Origin: Viscum album
Taxonomy: Eukaryota > Streptophyta > Magnoliopsida > Santalales > Viscaceae
DNA length: 64,000 nt
Reading direction: 5' to 3'
Assembly (NCBI GenBank): GCA_963277665.1
Contig: OY728122.1
Span: 2,123,830,024 to 2,123,894,023 of the forward strand
Positions 57,744-64,000 of this stretch are shown in pieces. Position numbers and translations under genes: made by a program. Every line of letters starts with the position of its first letter. The stretch's first letter is position 1. The notes beneath the pieces were generated by a model. It saw nothing but the letters and a program-made list of their open reading frames with translations, was not told the DNA's origin and ran no database searches.

Positions 57744-59995
57744 TGTATCATAACTGGATGCCTCTCAAAAGTGCCCCGAGCTCGGTTATCCACATGACTT
57801 CAAGCACATCTCCCCAAATGTTAGAGGCTACCAACTAGTGGTTTCCGAATAGTAGTGAGGGCCTAGGTTGTTTATGTGGGGAGAATATTCACAATTACCA
57901 TATTTTAACACAATGGAATAAAAATATTATGTAAATAGAGGAAGTAGTAAAACATTCACACAATAGATACACAACAGGACTATATAAAAATATCCAAATG
58001 AAGATAATATTCACAAAGATGATGATACATGTATTTACAAAGCATCCAAAATAGGTACAAAGTATTATAGTGTAATACATATTTTAAAATATGAAAAATA
58101 CCAAAAATTGATATCTCTGAATAGCATCATAAGACTCAACTCAGTCTTGTTATCCCCTGCTCCTAAGCATGGTAAAAACCAAGAATCAAATTATGGGTGC
58201 TTCCCCAGATCTCTCACTACATCCAAATAGTCTATTCAGTTACCCAACGGTGGACCGAATAGGGTGTGAGATACAATCTTAGTAGGTAACCACCCAAATA
58301 TCTATATAAATCAAGGCTATGAATTCTAATAAGATAAATAGTGTGTAAGTAAACAGGTAAGTGGTAAATAAATGTACAGTGCCCATGGAATATCAACTAA
58401 TAAACAAGTAACTTTGAAATAGCCTCTCAAGGATCCCTAAAAAATATGGTCAAGCTCCTCAAACAATGAATACACAAAAAAACATAAATAATAAACATGG
58501 CCTTTTCGTTCATCCAAAAATTTCATACCACCATGGCCTTTCCGTATATCCCAAAGTTCCATATCAGCCACAGTTGAGCCTTTCAACCAAGAATATCATA
58601 AATTCCATGGTCGTTTCATATAAATAAAGTTTCATACCGTGAAGGGTCGGATCCAAGGTATAGAATACCAATGCATTCTCATCGAGTCCCATGATCATCT
58701 CGATTGAAACTCAGTTAGTCACTAGTTGGAGTCCAAGGATCATGTCATGTTGAACAAGTCCTACACGATTCTAAGCAATCCAGATCCAATGGGTAGAAAG
58801 GCTCAAGGAATCCCATAGAATCAATTCCCAAAGAGCATACTCTATACAAGGTGTCTACTACTGCGTTCAAGATCCAAGGATCATCGTCTATGGAATGTAA
58901 GGAAACAATCATCATTTCATACCATTTCTTATTCATACCACATTATTCTACCCAATAATGTAATCATTCACATCCAAAAACTAACAATGATTATACCCAC
59001 TCATTTTATCCACAATTCACATTCAAAGGCAGCCAATGATTTTATCCACTCATTTATATAATTTCTACCTAGACCATTTAAGTAATACCATTTACATATA
59101 AAATAGTTAACCAGAAACATCAACATTCAATGGAGGTATTTCATCACTAATTAAACCAATTAGAAAACAATTATAAATGGGTTTCCTCTAACTAGGAAAG
59201 CATAAGAACACATCCCATGGGTGGTCTAACAAGTCATAGGAATATTCAGTTACATGGAACACCCCATGGGTGGACCTTTTTGGGGAAAAAATCACCAACT
59301 CATCACAAAGGAACCTAAGTTAATTCCTAATAAGTCATATTTCATTAAATTCAATTAATCATTTCAATTTCAGTACCATGCTTGAAAGTCCAGTGGGAGA
59401 CACAATGGAATCTAGCTCTATAAGAACCAAAACTTGAGGAAAATTTATAGACCACCTATCATATCTCAATAGTAGATTTACCTTCTAGTGTAAAATTATA
59501 ATTTGACTCATATCAGGAGAAAAATAAAAAACAAATGAAGAACCTAAAAAAAGGAAACAGATATTTTACATAAATAGCATAATAGATACCAAGAAGAATT
59601 AAGAACGGATAAAAAAGAATCAAAATCTTACTAGCACGGATCAAATGAGATTTTAGGTGAAAGAAATAGAGTCTAGAATTGAAAATGGGAACAAATCCTA
59701 CCTCATGGGTTTCTTGGGTGCTCCTACACATGAAAGGGGTTTTGATGGCTTCTGTCCAAAAAATAGAGGCCCCTACCTCTTTTTTTTAAACTTCTTGGGT
59801 ATTTACACAACGTGTAAATACATTACATGCCTTCCCCACTGTAAAAAACCTTTACAAGACATGAAGATATTTTCAAAAAATTACATGTTGTGTAATTGAT
59901 ACATGTATTATATCATAATTACATGGTGTGTAATTGTCCTACAGCCAATATAAAGGCCCCAGCCTTTTCCATCCCAAGAACTACCTAACCATCCC
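57744..59995 (-). mobile_element. Unidentified LTR-like insertion
   Basis: About 2.2 kb that interrupts the N LTR between sequence equivalent to 10690 and to about 10740. It begins TGTATCATAACTGG. It has LTR features in minus orientation: a GGGTGTGAG..CTTAGTAGG block at 58262-58287, like the stem-loop block of other LTRs, and repeated CATGGCCTTTTCGT / CCATGGCCTTTCC at 58499 and 58533. CCTTTATATT on the minus strand near 59945-59955 could be a TATA site. No pol or gag. I could not find paired ends or a target duplication, so it may be a solo LTR of an unknown gypsy family. Confidence 0.4.
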
Positions 59996-60154
59996 ACAGA
60001 CCGACTTAGGGTATAATCCAAAAAGAATGTAAGGAAGATTTCAACAAGAAATATAAGAATATTTAAATCAAGAAAAAATTGAGATCTTAAATTTGGGCTA
60101 TTATTTTCTAAATCAAAAAGGTTTTGATGGTGTGAATAGGAGAGGAGAGGAGTG

Positions 60155-60168
60155 GTATTTTATAAGTG
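60155..60168 (-). promoter_or_regulatory. TATA-like box of the fourth N LTR
   Basis: Minus strand CTTATAAAATAC in a block (GAGGAGTGG to its left, GGGGGAGAGG to its right) that matches 10780-10825. Confidence 0.45.
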
Positions 60169-60550
60169 GGGGAGAGGACACACTTGAAATTTTTAAAAGA
60201 AAAAGTTATACCCATGTTTTTCACATTACAAAAGGCTCCAAAATTTAATATTTCTAAGCCTTGGATTATATAAGTTTTAAATATATCCAAAATATATATT
60301 TTAGACAATTTTTTAGGTCATTTTAAACCTTATATTTTTAGTTTAACTCCTAAGTAAACAAATTTTTAGCTTAAACATGGTAAAATATCCATCAAGGTAT
60401 TCTCTCGGAATGTTTTGGGTGTGATTGTGTTTGTGACAAATCTATATGACCGCAAATGAGTATCATTGGTACTAGAAAAATATAGGTTTTTAAGGTGTCG
60501 CAGTTTCCCAGTGTTTTCTAAATTTTGGGGCCTCAAAATCAAGAGTATGA

Positions 60551-62047
60551 TGTTAGAAAAGGAAGGATTTCTTCATATGAGTGAATGGTATGAAGAACAT
60601 TAAAGAAAATTGGAAAAGGGTGAGAACCGTGTACCATGTTCTGAGAACGGTACAACGAGCGGTGGTAACAGTATGTGGGTGTTGTTCACGAAACCAAAAA
60701 CGATTCGTAGTGGAAGGTGGTTCGATAAACAGATGTATTGTCATCGGCAGAGGAGATTGACCACATAAGAGCAAAGGTAGTATGCGGACCGCTTATGAAA
60801 AATGGTTCGTGGGTGGCTTAGGGTTCACGACGACAGAAGAATTAGTAAGCGGTGGAGGCTAGATTAAAGATTTGGTAAATCTAGGATTATCAGATTTTAC
60901 ATATATCTTTGCCTATATAAGAATAGATAATCCCACAGATTATTGTGGATATTGAACATCATTACAGAACATATTTTTCTCTGGGAATTAGGCAAAGTCC
61001 AAAAGGGGCTCACGTTGAAGGTTTCTGTGGGGATTCTTAACCCGAAAAGGAAGTCTGGTACGCAGAGAAGGAAGTCCGGTACGCAGAATGAGTTTTCTTG
61101 GTATGTGGAGGAGGAATCTACGGTATGTGAGAGGTATAATTATGTATCATTATGTGGAGGGAGAGATCTGGTTTGCAGAAGCAAATACAATCCACAAATA
61201 GAGAACAGTTCACGGACAGAAGGAGTTTCGCAAAGAAAATTTATGGAATCAGTACGAAGTAACGGTACACGCTCGTGAAGGCGGAGGCAGTCCGCGGACG
61301 AAGGGAAGTTCACAGTAGTGAAAGCATTGTGTGGAGGAGGTGTTCTGCATATCAAACCTGGTACACAGAACATGGTAGATGAAGGTGGTTTACTATTTTC
61401 ACAATGAAGCTTGCAAAAGATTCAATTCAATTTGTGAAAGTATTTTCCGGTACCTAACAGTACATGGGAAGGTGGAATTCATCTGCATGGTGAAAACATA
61501 ACTTCAATAAAGCATCTATCTATAGTTAAGGATGCAATAATTCATGTAAATTAAGGGGCCTACATGTCCATAAATTGTTTTTGACCTACAAGTCGATAAA
61601 CTATGAGTGGATTCCTTTCCAAGAGCAGTGAGCGAAGGAAGAGGAAAATAATGTCCCCTTCCACCGACAGTGATCCATAGAAAGAGGCATAGGGAGTGAA
61701 CCATGGGAATACAGTGAGAAGACCCTAAACCTTGTAAATGGATTGATCTTAGGCATATAATATCTAGCCCGAACATTGTACTCATTATTGGCAGTGAGCC
61801 TTAGTGAATTTGGTACATTGACACACTGTCGTTGTATACTCCTTGGACGTAGCTCACAGTAAGGGCGAACCAAGTAAAAATCGTTGTTTTTTATGCTTGA
61901 TTTCATATCTGTTCATATATTTATATGGGAGGAAGAGAGAATAGAGTTTTTTGTAACAAACAAACAAGATCCGAATGAGAAAATGTTTTAATCTCTCACA
62001 CCCAAATTCACCCCTCTCTTAGGGTATTCGACCTAGTGGACCTAACA
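60551..62047 (+). mobile_element. Solo LTR S, Sirevirus-like copia
   Basis: About 1.5 kb with perfect 6-bp inverted ends TGTTAG/CTAACA. A plus-strand TATA site CCTATATAAG is at 60913-60922. The end block CTCACACCC..TTCACCCC (61996-62017) before the terminus, and ATACTCCTTGG..GTAGCTCACAG (61835-61860), match the LTR of X read on the minus strand (4281-4505). It is more GC-rich than its surroundings and contains short repeats such as GGTACGCAGA at 61057 and 61078. No primer site follows, and N-type sequence continues on both sides, so it is a solo LTR. Flanking 5-mers differ (TATGA/ATTAT). Open frames inside (60943-61278, 61516-61906) are not kept as genes. Confidence 0.65.
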
Positions 62048-62984
62048 ATTATATAATATAAATTATGATTATTACAAATATTTAATCAATTTTAGAAAAT
62101 TTAATTCACATAATTCAAATAATTTAATTTAAAATTAAACCCTCATACATGACAAAAAAGCGATTTTCCAATAAATGTATTTTTCAAGCATAATATAATT
62201 TATATTGACTCTTTGAATAATAATTATCATTATATGAATTAAAATTAATATTTATTGAAATATAATATCTAAATTTCAGTAAAATAATTCCTCATTTTGG
62301 GTTGTTTTAATTAATAAAAATGTAGAAACATTATTCACTTTAAAATAGTTTTCAAAAAATGCATTTTTAAGCTCAAAAATAAACTTATACTAAAATATTG
62401 AATAAAGATGACTCAAATGTAATTAATTGAATTAAATATAATTAAATAATACTTATGTTACTTTAAATCAAATTCAATTAATAATGGGACTTTTAAATTG
62501 CTGAATTTATTGAAAAGAAAAGATTGTATTTGAAAATTTGATATTTTTACTATTCACTAAAAAGATATTTTCCAAAAAATATAAAAAATTCACCCTAGCT
62601 TAATTTTTATATTTTGATTTAAAAATTTAACTTAACTTTATTAAATATATTTTAAAAAATTTCTATAAACTAATTATAATATTTTCTCACAAAAATTAAT
62701 AAAAAAATTTTTTTGAGGAAAATGTAATTTTGATAAATAAAATGTCATTAATAAAAATTGGGTGACTATTCACTAAGAATTTATCAATAAATTTATATTT
62801 ATTAGTAAATTCATATATATATTTCATAAATTATTTAGTCCTATTCATACCTTCCAATTTAACTGCTATGTTATAACAGTCATATATTTCATAGGTCGTT
62901 TAAGCTCAGTGTTGCATGTCGAATACGCAATTGAATGTAATGTTATTCTTTTAAAACTGTTTTTTTATGTGTTAGTTAATTATT

Positions 62985-63640
62985 ATTCAGGATTTAATTG
63001 AGTTTAATTTTTAAAACTTATGAGTGAAGGATTTTTGGTTTCCATTAATTTCTATAAACTTGTGAAAAATGAAAAATATTTCAAAATCGTGTCTTTAAGA
63101 AGTAATCGTGGAGGTGAATTTTAGAATCATAAATTTAATTCATATTTCTCAAAGTAAATAACTAAACATACATTGTCTTACCCTAGGAAAACTCAACATA
63201 ATGGAGTTGTTGAAAGGATGAATAGGACTTTCAAGAAATTATTAGTACTATGTTATGTGAATATAACAAGTCCATTTATTTCTAGGCTGAGACTGTTAAC
63301 ATAGCATGTTATGTCATTAAAAGAGTTATAATAAGACCTATCTTAAAGAATACACTCTATGAGTTATTGAATAATATAAAACCAAAGGTGGTATACTTCA
63401 AAGTATTTGGATTCAAGTTTAATATCTTGAACATGAAGGATAATCTTGGCAAGTTTGATCCAACGGATGATAAAGGTATATTCCAAGGTAATTCTACTAC
63501 TCCCAAAGCCTATAGAGTTTTCCAAAAAAAGTTCAAGGATTTTTGAATAATAAACACATAGTAATTTTTATGAATTTTATACAATTTATCACAAAATTAT
63601 TCAAACTGATGAACAAAGTGATTCACTCAAGGGTATGAGA
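62985..63640 (+). pseudogene. Element R: copia integrase, Sirevirus-like
   Basis: Catalytic core and C-terminus of a copia integrase. The translation of 63075-63260 gives VSLRSNRGGEF (the usual second catalytic aspartate is N) and then HNGVVERMNRTFKKLL with the glutamate-bearing helix. 63430-63546 gives NLGKFDPTDDKGIFQGNS and PKAYRVFQKK. The K-A-Y-R-V-F ending is typical of Sirevirus-type copia (established pattern). Stops lie at about 63115 and in 63290-63400. The N-terminal zinc finger is missing: to its left is the end of an N-type LTR, at 62974, which probably broke into it. Confidence 0.82.
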
Positions 63641-64000
63641 CCCAAACCCCTCTATAACAACAACAGGGATGATGATTTGGAACTTTATTACTTTAATCCA
63701 AATTCATTAATGGTAGATACTAGTGAACCATAAAGTTTATTTCATAGAATACCTATAAACCTAAAATTCCATACTCTATATATTGTTAGACGAAACTTAG
63801 ATTAAGGATTGACAACTTGAAGAAACATAGGAAACATAGTAGAACACTATGCCTTTTTCCCAATTAGAACCTAAATATATAGAATAAGATTTATAATATG
63901 AAAGTTGGTTCATAGACATGAAAGAATAATTAAATCAATTTAAAATAAAAAAAAATTAAATTAGTTAAAAGACTCTCTAACTATCCTATAATTGGAAAAA
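63641..64000 (+). pseudogene. Element R: linker and start of reverse transcriptase
   Basis: 63640-63880 is the variable linker. At 63900-64000 the frames give YESWFIDMKE, LNQFKI and, after a shift, RLSNYPIIGK, the start of copia reverse transcriptase (W-x-x-A-M-x-E-E-L-x-x-F.. I-I-G-T-K-W). The element continues beyond the window. Confidence 0.75.

Larger units (their letters stand above)
55395..62974 (-). mobile_element. Family N LTR relic with two insertions
   Basis: Aligns in pieces with the N LTRs. 55395-55650 resembles 14892-15180 (including the stem-loop block GGGATGAGCAC at 55617); 56690-56990 resembles 9685-9990 (TTTTTCAAGTTTATT, TTTAAGTT); cassettes lie at 57058, 57245 and 57439; the promoter block is 60110-60180 (AGGAGTGGTATTTTATAAG); 62300-62960 resembles 11600-12500, with GTTTAAGCTCAGTGTTGCATG at 62898 matching the N LTR near 12443-12463. 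It is interrupted at about 57700-59995 and at 60551-62047. The LTR end is worn (ATGTGTTA at 62967-62974). Right neighbour is a copia integrase. Confidence 0.7.

Noticed and set aside
60943..61278. 111-codon open frame
   Set aside because: It lies within solo LTR S, downstream of its TATA site; it has internal short repeats and no family resemblance.

Overview
The window looks like nuclear DNA of a flowering plant with a large, transposon-rich genome. It is AT-rich, has no recognisable host gene, and consists almost entirely of decayed LTR retrotransposons of typical plant groups. These are Ty3/gypsy elements with a 4 kb LTR and a chromodomain-like tail, Ty1/copia elements of at least three kinds, and initiator-tRNA(Met)-type primer sites (TGGTATCAGA). 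I cannot name the species. No coding region is intact: every gag or pol region carries stops, and some carry frameshifts or lost catalytic residues. In the entries below, X, Y1, Y2, Z, G, N, S and R are labels for this window only.

Layout. 1-2386 is an LTR relic of family N. 2387-5804 is a minus-strand copia element X (gag, primer site, LTR). 5805-7126 is the 3' end of minus-strand copia Y1 (LTR piece, RNase H). Y1 is split by a 23.8 kb gypsy element G (7127-30952, target duplication CATTT) and resumes at 30958-36194. G is itself split inside its 5' LTR by N (8525-19215, target duplication ATGCT), a minus-strand element with two ~4 kb LTRs and only a gag zinc-knuckle region between them. A tRNA-derived SINE-like piece lies inside N. 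The order of events is therefore Y1, then G, then N.

36195-38111 is one LTR that serves as the 5' LTR of Y1 and the 3' LTR of a second, tandem copia copy Y2 (38112-45363). 45395-45654 is an inverted copy of part of the next element. 45652-51925 is plus-strand copia Z with both LTRs. 51930-53065 is another Y-type LTR relic. 53072-55394 is a G-type LTR in reverse orientation. 55395-62974 is a fourth, broken N-type LTR interrupted by two further LTR-like insertions. 62985-64000 is a plus-strand Sirevirus-like copia integrase running into reverse transcriptase at the window edge.

I found no evidence for a new protein-based system. The most useful signals are structural: a dated nest of insertions, a tandem copia array sharing LTRs, a gag-only element with very long LTRs, repeated regulatory-looking cassettes inside LTRs, and a short stem-loop shared by otherwise different LTR families. 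Boundaries given without a target duplication or TG..CA end are approximate, and all alignments were made by eye.
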